NCBI RefSeq assembly: GCF_024505185.1
Contig: NZ_JANIBJ010000013.1
Coordinates: forward strand, 45,608 to 109,607
DNA from: Methylomonas subterranea
GTDB taxonomy: Bacteria > Pseudomonadota > Gammaproteobacteria > Methylococcales > Methylomonadaceae
Reading direction: 5' to 3'
Length of the DNA: 64,000 nucleotides
A model generated the notes under the pieces. It saw nothing but the letters and a program-made list of their open reading frames with translations. It made no database searches and was not told the origin of the DNA. The translations under genes were made by a program, and so were the position numbers. Position 1 is the stretch's first letter. Every line of letters starts with the position of its first letter. Of the stretch, positions 55,659 to 64,000 are shown piece by piece.

Positions 55659-56860
55659 CAAGCCGCCTCCAATAACACGCTGGCGTTATTGCCGCCGAAG
55701 CCGAAGGCATTGCTCAAAATCAAGCGGGGCCGGCTGTTCAGGCGCGGTTCGGCGACAATAGGCAGATCGCACAGTGGATCGACCCGCCGCAAACCGCAAT
55801 TGCCTGGCAAAAAGCCTTGTTCCAGCGCCAGCAGGCTGACGACCGCTTCGACCGCCCCGGCCGCGCCCAAGGTATGGCCCAGCAGGCCTTTTACCCCGGC
55901 GCAGGGCGGCGGCCGGCGAAACACCCGGTGCACGGCCTTGGCTTCCGACAAATCGTTCAGCTGACTGGCGGTGGCGTGCAGATTGATGTAATCGACCTGC
56001 TCCGGCCGGCGGCCGGCCAGTTGCAGCGCTTGCGTCATTGCCGCCGCCGCGCCCAGGCCCTCCGGATGCGGCGAACTCATGTGATGGGCGTCCGAGGCTT
56101 CGCCCACCGCCAGCAGACGCGGGCATGCGGCATTGCCCGGATCGGGGCGTTCCAACAACAACAGGGCGGCAGCCTCGCCAATGTTAATGCCGCGGCGGCC
56201 GCTATCCATCGGTCGGCAAGCTTCCGGCGAGATCAGTTGCAGACTGTTAAAGCCGAACAAGGTCAAGCGGCACAGACTGTCCACGCCGGCCACCAGCACC
56301 GCGTCGCAGATATCGGCCGCCAGCAGGCGTTGCGCCGCGCCCAGCGCCTTGGCGCTGGAGGAACAGGCGGTGGAAATGCCGTAACAGGGGCCTTGCAAGG
56401 CCAGTTCCCGCCATAAAAATTCGGCGCTGGCCTGCGCGGTGTGGGTGTGGAGAAAACTGAAATCGTCCGGCATGGCGCCCGCGCCCGCCAGAACGCGATA
56501 GGCATTTTCGGTTTCGTAAATACCCGAGGTGCTGGTGCCAAGCACCACGCCCACCCGCCCGGCGCCGTAACGGGCCGTGGCGGCATCCACGGCGGCGCGC
56601 ATGCCGTCTTGCCCCAAGGCATGCAAGGCCAAGCCGGCGTTGCGGCAGGCATAACTTTGCAGATTGGGCCCGATGTCCGGCAGGCGGGAGACCACTTCGC
56701 CCACTACCGTCGCAAAGGGCGGCGGAAATAAACTCAATGGCCGTAAGCAAGCGCGGTTGGCGAGCAAGGCGGCGAGTAACTCATGCAAGCTGTCTCCGGC
56801 CGTGCTGACGCATTGATAGCCGGTGATACTTGCGGGGGCGATGCAGGGCAGTTGCTTCAT
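55658..56860 (-). CDS. Beta-ketoacyl-ACP synthase
   Basis: This 400-residue thiolase-fold enzyme condenses acyl chains on ACP. The catalytic cysteine is C166 in STACSSSA, and the histidines are H295 (NLHATAS) and H329 (LLGHTLGAAG). The C-terminal SNAFGFGGNNAS is the usual oxyanion loop. It overlaps the MMPL gene by four bases at its start and the CLF-like gene at its end. The start at 56860 is preferred to a longer reading to 56893. KS plus CLF plus ACP is the core of polyene-type synthesis. Confidence 0.9.
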   Translation of the reverse strand: MKQLPCIAPASITGYQCVSTAGDSLHELLAALLANRACLRPLSLFPPPFATVVGEVVSRLPDIGPNLQSYACRNAGLALHALGQDGMRAAVDAATARYGAGRVGVVLGTSTSGIYETENAYRVLAGAGAMPDDFSFLHTHTAQASAEFLWRELALQGPCYGISTACSSSAKALGAAQRLLAADICDAVLVAGVDSLCRLTLFGFNSLQLISPEACRPMDSGRRGINIGEAAALLLLERPDPGNAACPRLLAVGEASDAHHMSSPHPEGLGAAAAMTQALQLAGRRPEQVDYINLHATASQLNDLSEAKAVHRVFRRPPPCAGVKGLLGHTLGAAGAVEAVVSLLALEQGFLPGNCGLRRVDPLCDLPIVAEPRLNSRPRLILSNAFGFGGNNASVLLEAA

Positions 56861-59157
56861 GCGGGGTCGGTTTTGGGAATCAACAGGGGACACAGCAAAA
56901 ACCCCAGCACCACGCCCAGACTGACCGACAGGGATAGAATCGGCAGAGTCGGGGTTTTACCCAGCCCCAGGGCGCCGAAAGACGCCAGGGTAGTCAGCGT
57001 CGATGCGGCGATGGCATGATAGGTGACCTCGCTATCCCCGCCGCGATTTTCGATGAAAAAGATGCCGTAATCCACGCACAAGGAGATGGACAACAAAAGC
57101 CCGATGACATGCACGAAACTCAATTCCTCGCCCAATAAGGCCCAACTGGCGAAAATGAAAAGCACCGCCGCCAGCGACGGCAGCAGGGTCAGCAGCGTAT
57201 TTCGCAGCCCCCGGATTTGCAGCCAGATCAAAAAACCCATCACGGCGATACCGATTGCCAGCATCCGCAACGAGCGGTCCCGGTATTGGCCGGCCAGCTG
57301 ATTCAACTGCTCGCGCTGGCTGAAGTAGCGGGTGCCGGCCAAGCCTTGCAAACCGGCGGCCAGTCCGGCCGGATCGTGATCCCCCAACCACAGGGCCAGC
57401 GCCACGCCTTGTCGTTCCGCCAGCAACTGGCCGGACAATACATGGCGCACCGGCGTTTCCAGCACCGCTTCGGGCGCCAGTTCCCCGCTGCCGGCCGGCG
57501 TCAAGCGACCGAGTTTGTCCGCCGACAGTCCGGCCAGATCGAGAGCGGCGCGCCAGGCGTCCTGAAATTCGGCTGTCAGCGCGGCATTGTAAACGCGGGC
57601 ATTTTCGGCTTGCAGAGCTTGGGATGCCAGCCAGGGAAACAGGCCGTGATAGCTTTTGACGACGCCGGCCCGTTGCAAGTCTTGCAAACGCCGCTCGGCG
57701 GCTTCGGCGCGTTGCAGGGCGGTTTCGAAATCGTCGGCCCGGATCAACACGAAGCGCCCCGGTTCCATGCTGGAAAAATGCGCGCGCACCGTGGCGTCCT
57801 GTTGTTTGATGGCATCCATGTTCATGGTCAGTTTTTGCATGTCGTCCATCCAGCCCAGTCGCGGCAGGGAAAAAACCGCCAGCACGGCGGCGCAGGCTAT
57901 CAGGCTCAGCAACGCTTTACGGCGCCGGCCGCAAAAAGCCACCCAGCCGGCAATGCCGGGCAAATCCGCAATGTGCAAGGACCCATGCCGCAACAGGGCG
58001 GGCAGCAACCAACGGGTCAAGCCCAAGGAAGCGGCGATGCTGAACAAGGCGAACACGGCAATCTGTTCGAAACCCGGAAAACCGCTAAAGCCCATGGCGG
58101 CATAACCGATCACCGTGGTCAGGCCGCCCAGCCACAGGCTGGGCCATAACAGGCGCGCATTGTGCAAAGGACTGCTGCGGTGTTTGGCGCTGTGCGCCAT
58201 GACGTGTATGGGGTAATCGACGCAGATGCCGATCAGGCTGGCGCCCAGGGCCAGCGTCAGGCTGTGTACCTGCCCAAAAATCAGCTGGGTGGCCAGTATG
58301 CCGATCAAAAAGGCGCAGCCCTGCAGCAGCAGCAGCCAATGCAGGGCGGAGAAAGAGCGAAACAACAGCAAGAACACCAGCACCACGCACAGGCTGGAGG
58401 CCGTCGAAACCAGCGTGACGTCGCGGCTGATTTCGTCGCGCGCCGCCACGCTGAACACCGGCACCCCGGCTATGGACAAACGGAACGCCCGGCCGGCGGC
58501 TTGGTTCAAGTCGTCGAAGCGGGCGTCGATGGCGGCCCGCAGTTTTGCATGGGCGGCGGAATCCAGCGCCGGCGGTCGGCTTTGCAATATCAAGGCGCCA
58601 TCGTCCCTGGTTTGTTGAAACCCGGCTTGCAGGGTCTTGAAACCGTTCAGAGACAGCAGCAAGGGGTCCTGCTTGGCGATGGATTTGACGAAGCCGCCCT
58701 GGGGCGACAGCAGAGCCTGCCTCAAGCCATCGGCCCGGCCCGGCAACGCTTGCGGATCGAATAAACTGGCGGCGTCCCGAGCGGGATTCAGGCTGTAGAT
58801 GCGGGCGTGATAGGGGGCGTAAAATTGGGTGGCGTCCAGCCAGTCGCGCGGCGGCCGTGCCGCCGGCCAGACTTGCTCAACCTGGTCCAGTTGCGCCAGC
58901 TGTTGGATCAGCTTGGCGCTGAATGCCGCCAAGCTGGGCGCATCCCTGGCGTTGGCGGCGGATTCTTCCACCACCAGCAGGTAGCGGCGCGACAGTTCGC
59001 CGGATTGCAACAGGCCGGACAGCAGTTCGGCATCGGCATCGTTGGTATGGGTGAAAAAGGCGTTAAGGTCGGACTCGACGCGGATTTGCCAAAGCGTAAC
59101 GGCCAGCAACACGGGCAGCAACAGCAAAAAGCAGCGTTTCCTCCAGGCGAAACGCAC
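56857..59157 (-). CDS. MMPL/RND-family predicted lipid exporter
   Basis: This 766-residue inner-membrane protein has the MMPL layout: one N-terminal helix, a periplasmic loop, five more helices, then a second copy of the pattern. Markers include the helix starts LVSTASSLCVVLVFLLLF, the cytoplasmic LGASLIGICVDYPIHV, and SISLCVDYGIFFIENR (D in the helix). In aryl polyene clusters this type of protein is thought to move the finished lipid to the outer membrane. It lies between the LolA-like and ketosynthase genes and overlaps the latter by four bases. Confidence 0.86.
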   Translation of the reverse strand: MRFAWRKRCFLLLLPVLLAVTLWQIRVESDLNAFFTHTNDADAELLSGLLQSGELSRRYLLVVEESAANARDAPSLAAFSAKLIQQLAQLDQVEQVWPAARPPRDWLDATQFYAPYHARIYSLNPARDAASLFDPQALPGRADGLRQALLSPQGGFVKSIAKQDPLLLSLNGFKTLQAGFQQTRDDGALILQSRPPALDSAAHAKLRAAIDARFDDLNQAAGRAFRLSIAGVPVFSVAARDEISRDVTLVSTASSLCVVLVFLLLFRSFSALHWLLLLQGCAFLIGILATQLIFGQVHSLTLALGASLIGICVDYPIHVMAHSAKHRSSPLHNARLLWPSLWLGGLTTVIGYAAMGFSGFPGFEQIAVFALFSIAASLGLTRWLLPALLRHGSLHIADLPGIAGWVAFCGRRRKALLSLIACAAVLAVFSLPRLGWMDDMQKLTMNMDAIKQQDATVRAHFSSMEPGRFVLIRADDFETALQRAEAAERRLQDLQRAGVVKSYHGLFPWLASQALQAENARVYNAALTAEFQDAWRAALDLAGLSADKLGRLTPAGSGELAPEAVLETPVRHVLSGQLLAERQGVALALWLGDHDPAGLAAGLQGLAGTRYFSQREQLNQLAGQYRDRSLRMLAIGIAVMGFLIWLQIRGLRNTLLTLLPSLAAVLFIFASWALLGEELSFVHVIGLLLSISLCVDYGIFFIENRGGDSEVTYHAIAASTLTTLASFGALGLGKTPTLPILSLSVSLGVVLGFLLCPLLIPKTDPA

Positions 59158-59160
59158 GCA

Positions 59161-59787
59161 TTATTCTCCGCCGGCTTCCCGCAACAATTGCGGGATGCTG
59201 TAATTTTCGGCGTGTGGCGCGGCGACTTTTTCGATGCGGTATTCGGTGGTTTCGCCGTCGGCCCGACGGAGCAAAATCCGTCTCTTGTCCGGGTCGGCGT
59301 CGCCCGAGATGTCGATAGTCGGCGTATTATCCCCGGCCTGGGCATTTTTGGGTTGCATGTGCAAGGACCAGTCGGGATTGCGGACATCCGCCGCCAGATC
59401 GTAGCCGGCCGTCAGCTCTTCGGCGCGGCCTAGCAGAATGCCGCGAAAGATCAGGATTTGCGCCGCCGTCTCGTCGGCATAAGCGATAGGCATGCTGTGG
59501 CGCCGGTTTTGCGCGGCATCCCAGTAGTACAAACTGTCGCCGCTGATCGCCATGATGACGCGGCTGGGTTGCAATTGCAGCTTGACCAGACTGCCGGCCT
59601 CATCGGTCAGCATGATGCCGCTGGCACGCCAGGGCGATGCGGCCAGCTCCAGCGTTTGGATTTCGTGGTACTGAAAGCTGGCCTGTCCGACTTGGCGCAG
59701 TTTGCCCAGCACTTCGGATAGCGCGCCATCGTCGGCCGGGCAGGGCAAGGCGAGGCATAACAGTAACACGGCCCAAAAGCGTTTCAC
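59161..59787 (-). CDS. LolA-like periplasmic lipid carrier
   Basis: This 208-residue protein has an N-terminal signal peptide (RFWAVLLLCLALPCPA) and then a LolA-like beta fold with alternating hydrophobic strands. Such proteins bind lipid in the periplasm. The start is a GTG at 59787 that overlaps the upstream COG4648 gene by four bases. In aryl polyene clusters a LolA-like protein works with the MMPL exporter, which follows here after three bases. Sequence identity to LolA is too weak to see; family assignment is from context and fold pattern. Confidence 0.75.
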   Translation of the reverse strand: MKRFWAVLLLCLALPCPADDGALSEVLGKLRQVGQASFQYHEIQTLELAASPWRASGIMLTDEAGSLVKLQLQPSRVIMAISGDSLYYWDAAQNRRHSMPIAYADETAAQILIFRGILLGRAEELTAGYDLAADVRNPDWSLHMQPKNAQAGDNTPTIDISGDADPDKRRILLRRADGETTEYRIEKVAAPHAENYSIPQLLREAGGE

Positions 59788-60404
59788 GACCAGATGTCCT
59801 TGAAGGCCTTGTGGCCGTGCAGCGCAAAATAGCGGGCGGTTTCCAGCATGGGTGGAATTTCCAGGTCGGGGAAGCGCCGGTGGCGGTACAGCCATTCGCC
59901 GGTGACCAGCAACCCCATCAGCAGGTAAACCAGCAAACCGGTATACAGCGACCATATTTGCGGACCGGCCAGCCAGGGCAGCAAGGCGCATACCGGCACA
60001 TTGACGGCAAAAAACAGCGTCCAGATCCAGGTCACTTCACGCAAATACTCGGCAATACCGGGTTTGAATTCCGGAAACTGCAGCCGAACCAGCCGTTCGC
60101 AAATCGAGGGCGGGCAACGCAAGGTATGGCCAAATAAAGCGGCCAGCCAGGCGTAGACGAAGGCGGGAATCAGCCAGATCGCGTAAACATTGGACAAATA
60201 GGCGCCCGCCAATAACACGGCGGCGAAGGCCAGAACGGCAAAGCGCCAGCCGGCTTTTTGAATATGCACGCCGCGCCAGACGGTCAGGGCGGCAAACAGC
60301 AGCAAAATAAGTCCGGCGAAGCCATGGCGGGCCAGATAAGCGCTGAGGAAGGGATAGCCGAGAATTAAACCGGTAATGCCCGTCGCCTTGAGTGCTGTTC
60401 CCAT
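59784..60404 (-). CDS. COG4648-type polytopic membrane protein
   Basis: This 206-residue protein has about five membrane segments, for example LILLLFAALTVW and FFAVNVPVCALLPWLAG. It matches the COG4648 family found in aryl polyene gene clusters, where its job is not defined. The conserved region FGHTLRCPPSICERLVRLQFPE is visible. It lies two bases after the ACP gene and overlaps the LolA-like gene by four bases. Confidence 0.75.
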   Translation of the reverse strand: MGTALKATGITGLILGYPFLSAYLARHGFAGLILLLFAALTVWRGVHIQKAGWRFAVLAFAAVLLAGAYLSNVYAIWLIPAFVYAWLAALFGHTLRCPPSICERLVRLQFPEFKPGIAEYLREVTWIWTLFFAVNVPVCALLPWLAGPQIWSLYTGLLVYLLMGLLVTGEWLYRHRRFPDLEIPPMLETARYFALHGHKAFKDIWS

Positions 60405-60406
60405 GC

Positions 60407-60670
60407 TTAACGGGTGCGATTTTCAGCCACGAAGTCCGCCAGTGCGCGCAGGGAAGCAAAAATTTGAGTGTTGCGTTCGTCGCCGGAAGTGATTTTGACA
60501 CCGTATTGCCTGTCCAGCATCACGCCTATTTCCAGGGCATCAATGGAATCCAGACCCAGGCCGCCGCCGAACAAGGCCGTATCGGCGGAAAGATCGTCGG
60601 GAACGATGTCTTCCAGACGCAAGCCTTCGATGAGCAGAGTTTTCAATTGACCGATCAAGTCGTCTGACAT
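60407..60670 (-). CDS. Acyl carrier protein, first gene of the KS operon
   Basis: This 87-residue acidic carrier protein has the attachment motif GLDSID (S42), to which 4'-phosphopantetheine is added. Helix pattern and length fit a type II ACP. It begins the operon ACP, COG4648, LolA-like, MMPL, KS, CLF, so it probably holds the growing polyene chain. The promoter is likely in the 168-base gap shared with the divergent carrier protein gene at 60839. Confidence 0.93.
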   Translation of the reverse strand: MSDDLIGQLKTLLIEGLRLEDIVPDDLSADTALFGGGLGLDSIDALEIGVMLDRQYGVKITSGDERNTQIFASLRALADFVAENRTR

Positions 60671-60838
60671 AGCGTTCTACATTCCTTTTATAAAGCCGAG
60701 ATTCTACACAAAATTCGGATTAGCGCGCAAAATCACTTGGATTGGCGGGCAATGAGTGCCAAAATTGCCCGCGCCCGTCGATCCGCCCCGGCCTTGGCCC
60801 GGGCTTCCTCGTCTTTTACATATCGACTATTCAAGCCC

Positions 60839-61081
60839 ATGAAGGAACAACTCAAAGCGTTTATTTTCTCCGAACTGATTTATCACGAGGATCCGGCTGC
60901 ATTCGGCGACGACGACGACTTGCTGGAAGCCGGCCTGGACAGCATGGGCATCATGCGTTTGATCATGTTCGCCGAGAAGGAATTCGGCGTAATTCTGCCG
61001 GACACCGAAATCGAACCCGACAATGTGCAGAGCCTGAATGCGCTGGAAAACTGGATCAAACAGGCACCGCAAAACGCATGA
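60839..61081 (+). CDS. Second carrier protein (ACP/PCP)
   Basis: This 80-residue acidic protein has the attachment motif GLDSMG (S35) and a helix pattern of a carrier protein. The sequence LLEAGLDSMGIMRLI looks more like a peptidyl or aryl carrier protein than like the fatty acid ACP. It overlaps the condensation-like gene by four bases and is followed by an adenylation gene, so it probably carries the unit that these enzymes activate. ATG 60839 is chosen because the carrier fold starts there. Confidence 0.88.
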   Translation: MKEQLKAFIFSELIYHEDPAAFGDDDDLLEAGLDSMGIMRLIMFAEKEFGVILPDTEIEPDNVQSLNALENWIKQAPQNA

Positions 61082-62370
61082 GCCGGTTCGCACCGATTTT
61101 TTTCAATCCGGCCGACTACTTCACCTACGTTCTGGACCAGGAAATCCGCGCCGCCGGCATGCCCGGCGGCTACTGCGGTTTTGCCCTGCACTTATCCGCC
61201 GAACCCGACCGTGACCGCTTGCAACAGCGCCTGGACTTATTGGTGGAACGCTTCCCGATAGCCTCGGCCCGCATCGAGCGCCTGGGCAAGCGCCACGCCT
61301 GGCAGCCGACCGGCCAATCCATTCCGCTGGAGCTTCATCGCTGCGAATCCGCCGGCGATGACGACACAGAGGCCCAAGGCATCCTGTTGCGGATTTTCAA
61401 TCGGCCGGAAACCCGTGCCTTGACGCTGCATTGGATAGCCCGCGCCAGCGGCGGTATTTTGCTGCTGAACTGGAACCATCCCTTGCTGGATGCGCGGGGC
61501 GCGAAAATTTTGCTGGATTTTTTGGGTTCGGAACGGCCGGACAGTTTCAAGGAGTCGGCCTCGCTGATAGAAGCCAAGCTGGCGCAGTGGAGCCCGTGGA
61601 GAAAGTTTTGGCTGCTGATGAAAGCCAAGCGCCACAACAACCAAGCCAACAGCCTGGATAGTTGTCTGCCCACGCTGGCCGAACAAGGCCCGCAAACCCT
61701 GGCATTGCAAGTACGCCGTTACGATACCGAACAATCCCGACGCATCGCCAAGCTGGCGCAACAGCACACCGGCATGGCCGGCCGTACATTATATTATCTG
61801 GGTTGTTTAATGCGGGCCATGGAAAGCCTGGGACCGCCCGCCGCCAAGGCCGGTTACTGCATACCTTACGCCTTCAACCTGCGGCGGCAGAATGCGCCGA
61901 CGCCGGTTTTCGGCAATCATGTCGGCTGTCTGTTCGCCCAGGCCACCCGGGAAAAGGTCAGGGACCGCAAAGCCCTGTTCGAACACCTGCTGGCCCAGCA
62001 TATACGGGTGGTGCGGGACGAGCTTGATTTCGCCTACCTGCCGCTGATGTGGCTGGGGCAATGGCTGCCACCGGCCAAGTACGCCAAATTTCTGCGCAAA
62101 CAGCACAGCGGCGGCGAGTTGAGTTCGCTGTGGTTTTCCGATGTCGGCGATTTGGCCTGGGCAAAAAACGGCTTTCTCGGCGTTCCGGTTACCGATATGT
62201 CCATGATGTGCTGGATGACGCTGCCGCCCGGTCTGGCCTTGCTGGTTGGACAGGTCAACGGCAGCCTGACCCTGTCTTACAATTATTTGTCCCCGGCCGT
62301 CGATAAAGTCTGGCTGGACGCCCTGATGGCGAAAATGGACAACGAATTGCTGGAAAGCGAAACGGAATAA
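61078..62370 (+). CDS. Condensation-domain-like acyltransferase
   Basis: This 430-residue protein resembles single condensation (C) domains and PapA-like acyltransferases. The catalytic motif appears as NHPLLDARG (H134, D138, G141) rather than the standard HHxxxDG. The C-terminal DVGDLAWAKNGFLG segment fits the DFGWG-type region poorly. It probably transfers an acyl or amino group from the carrier protein to another molecule. It lies between the carrier and adenylation genes. Longer readings to 60742 overlap the carrier gene. Confidence 0.72.
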   Translation: MSRFAPIFFNPADYFTYVLDQEIRAAGMPGGYCGFALHLSAEPDRDRLQQRLDLLVERFPIASARIERLGKRHAWQPTGQSIPLELHRCESAGDDDTEAQGILLRIFNRPETRALTLHWIARASGGILLLNWNHPLLDARGAKILLDFLGSERPDSFKESASLIEAKLAQWSPWRKFWLLMKAKRHNNQANSLDSCLPTLAEQGPQTLALQVRRYDTEQSRRIAKLAQQHTGMAGRTLYYLGCLMRAMESLGPPAAKAGYCIPYAFNLRRQNAPTPVFGNHVGCLFAQATREKVRDRKALFEHLLAQHIRVVRDELDFAYLPLMWLGQWLPPAKYAKFLRKQHSGGELSSLWFSDVGDLAWAKNGFLGVPVTDMSMMCWMTLPPGLALLVGQVNGSLTLSYNYLSPAVDKVWLDALMAKMDNELLESETE

Positions 62371-62373
62371 AGC

Positions 62374-63801
62374 ATGTTGCTGGACGGCTTCATGCGGCAA
62401 TGCCGGCTAAGGCCCGATGCGCCCGCGCTGGCGGAAGACGACAGGATGATCGCTTATGCCGAGTTGTTGCGGCGAGCGCAAGCGGTGGCGGCGGCTTTGT
62501 TGGCTCGCGGCATTCAGCCCGCACAGCCGGTGGCGATTCATATCGATAGGAGCATGGATGCGGTCATTGCCGTATTCGGCACCCTGCTTGCCGGCGCCTG
62601 TTATGTTCCGCTGGACTTGAAAAACCCCAGTTCGCGCCTGCTGTTTATCGTCGGCGACGCCCACGCCAAGGCGGTATTGGGCCTGGGCGAGGCACCAATC
62701 TGGCTGGATACCGATTTATGGCTCGACATTGCCGACTGCCCCGACAATCAGCCCGAGGCGGTCGAGATTTCAACCGCCGGCTTGGCGGCCATTCTGTACA
62801 CCTCCGGCTCCACCGGGCAGCCGCGCGGCGTGGCCTTGAGCCATACCGCAATTGCGGCCTTTGCCGGCTGGGCCGCCGATCTGCTGGCCTTGACACCGCA
62901 AGACCATATCGCCAGCAGTTCCCCGCTGTTCTTCGACTTGTCCACCTTCGATCTATACGCGGTACTGGGAGCCGGCGCCTGCCTGCATTTCGTGCCCGCC
63001 AGACTGACCTTGGCCCCCGCCCGCCTTAGCGCCTGGCTCGGCGAAAAGGCCATCAGCGGCTGGTATACCGTACCTTCCTTGCTGGCCTTCCTGGCTTACA
63101 AAGGCAATCTGGCCCAAACGCCGCTGGCGTCCTTGCGTTTTCTGATTTTCGCCGGCGAAGTGTTTCCGACTCCAGCCCTGATCGATCTGGCGGCCGCCTT
63201 GCCGCGCGCGGCCTTGTATAATTTCTTCGGCCCCACCGAAACCAACGTTTGCTGTTATTGGCCGGTACGCCGCGAACGCTTGCAAGCCGATCAAAACATC
63301 CCGATAGGCCGACCCGCCGCCGGCTGCGAAACGCATATTGACGCCGACAGCGGCGAGCTGTGGGTGCGCGGGCCAAGCTTGGCCAGCGGTTATTGGCGGG
63401 CGGGAATTTTACGGACATTTTTAAATCCGCAAGGCTGGTATGCCACCGGTGACCGCGTCAGCCTCGAGCAAGGCGAATACCTTTTCCACGGCCGCTTGGG
63501 GCGCATGTTGAAATGTTCCGGTTACCGGGTCGAGCCGGCGGAAATCGAGGCGGTGGTTAATGCCATCGACGGCGTGCGCGACTGCGCGGTACAAGGGGTG
63601 GACGATCCGACGGCCGGTCAACGGCCCGCCTTGGCCGTGGTGCTGAAGCCCGAAATGGACATCGGCGAAATCCGCAAGGTCCTGCTGCGCCAGTTACCGC
63701 CCTACATGCAACCCAGCCGTTACCTGGCGCTGGATGCCCTACCGCGACTACCCAACGGCAAACTGGATTATCGGCGCCTGAAAGAACTTCTGGAAACATA
63801 A
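62374..63801 (+). CDS. Stand-alone adenylation enzyme (ANL family)
   Basis: This 475-residue enzyme activates a carboxylic acid with ATP and loads it on a carrier protein. Motifs in order: A3 LYTSGSTGQPRG (141-152), A4 region SPLFFDLSTFDLY, A5 NFFGPTETN, A7 YATGDR, A8 region GRLGRMLKCSGYRVEPAEIE and A10 NGKLDYRRL with the catalytic lysine near 463. The Asp in the FDLS segment occupies the place that binds an amino group in amino-acid-activating domains, so the substrate may be an amino acid. It starts three bases after the condensation-like gene. Confidence 0.85.
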   Translation: MLLDGFMRQCRLRPDAPALAEDDRMIAYAELLRRAQAVAAALLARGIQPAQPVAIHIDRSMDAVIAVFGTLLAGACYVPLDLKNPSSRLLFIVGDAHAKAVLGLGEAPIWLDTDLWLDIADCPDNQPEAVEISTAGLAAILYTSGSTGQPRGVALSHTAIAAFAGWAADLLALTPQDHIASSSPLFFDLSTFDLYAVLGAGACLHFVPARLTLAPARLSAWLGEKAISGWYTVPSLLAFLAYKGNLAQTPLASLRFLIFAGEVFPTPALIDLAAALPRAALYNFFGPTETNVCCYWPVRRERLQADQNIPIGRPAAGCETHIDADSGELWVRGPSLASGYWRAGILRTFLNPQGWYATGDRVSLEQGEYLFHGRLGRMLKCSGYRVEPAEIEAVVNAIDGVRDCAVQGVDDPTAGQRPALAVVLKPEMDIGEIRKVLLRQLPPYMQPSRYLALDALPRLPNGKLDYRRLKELLET

Positions 63802-64000
63802 GGATATGATCACGAACACCATTCCGAAATTCAGCTTGTTCCGAATTCCACCGTGCGAAGCGAGATAGCCAATTCGGCGGCGATTTCCGCATAGCTTTTG
63901 CCTTCCACCCTGCACAGCCCTGAATCAATTGAAGTCCGTCCAATTTGGTCGAATTAACTCAACTTTAGACATTCAGCCGCCGAGCCCGATAGGGCCGGCG
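63802..64000 (-). pseudogene. Possible remnant of a helix-turn-helix protein at the window edge
   Basis: About 200 bases after the adenylation gene hold no full gene. On the minus strand a short frame gives VEGKSYAEIAAELAISLRTV (around 63850-63908), which resembles sigma-factor region 4 or a LuxR-type helix-turn-helix; it soon meets a stop codon. It may be part of a broken gene or a mobile element. Support is weak. Confidence 0.3.

Noticed and set aside
1..64000. CRISPR arrays, rRNA and tRNA genes
   Set aside because: I found no regularly spaced repeats and no cloverleaf or rRNA-like segments in reading the window.

Overview
The window looks like a chromosomal segment of a gammaproteobacterium. 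The division and cell-wall genes run in the classical gammaproteobacterial order (mraY-murD-ftsW-murG-murC-murB-ddl-ftsQ-ftsA-ftsZ-lpxC), followed by a DUF721 gene. The accessory set is an NAD-linked hydrogenase, a nif-type flavodoxin operon, late cobalamin synthesis with BluB and an aryl-polyene-like lipid cluster. That mix would fit a methanotroph such as a Methylomonas relative, but no methane-oxidation gene is present, so this placement is inference.

Layout. 1-11251 (+): dcw cluster and lpxC, mostly with overlapping or abutting genes. 11290-16824: DUF721 (-), then divergent hoxFUYH-hoxW (+). 16979-27168: diguanylate cyclase, sodB, a first MBOAT/SGNH O-acetylation pair, a CYTH phosphatase, a TPR protein and a very large periplasmic-sensing diguanylate cyclase. 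27403-35373 (-): cobQ, bluB, cobS, a TM2 protein, cobT, cobU, a UspA protein, a membrane protein and a YheS-type ABC-F protein. 35785-38493 (+): a second MBOAT/SGNH pair, visibly AT-rich. 38595-41056 (-): flavodoxin, LRV FeS protein, SUFU-like protein and ankyrin protein behind a near-perfect sigma-54 promoter, which suggests a nitrogen-fixation accessory operon.

41354-53164 is a defence-type island. It holds an AAA ATPase and an S8 subtilase gene broken by one in-frame TAA, converging on a type I restriction-modification operon (hsdR-hsdM-hsdS) whose distal end encodes a DarT-DarG DNA ADP-ribosylation toxin-antitoxin module. hsdM carries an in-frame palindromic repeat-like insertion.

53215-63801 is a lipid/pigment cluster. 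The minus-strand part (ACP, COG4648 membrane protein, LolA-like protein, MMPL exporter, ketoacyl synthase, CLF-like partner, SmpA-type lipoprotein, halogenase-like flavoprotein) resembles aryl polyene clusters. A divergent plus-strand trio (carrier protein, condensation-like protein, stand-alone adenylation protein) resembles an NRPS module split into single-domain proteins. No ketoreductase, dehydratase or ammonia-lyase of a full aryl polyene pathway is inside the window, which may cut the cluster. I saw no rRNA, tRNA, CRISPR array or complete insertion sequence.
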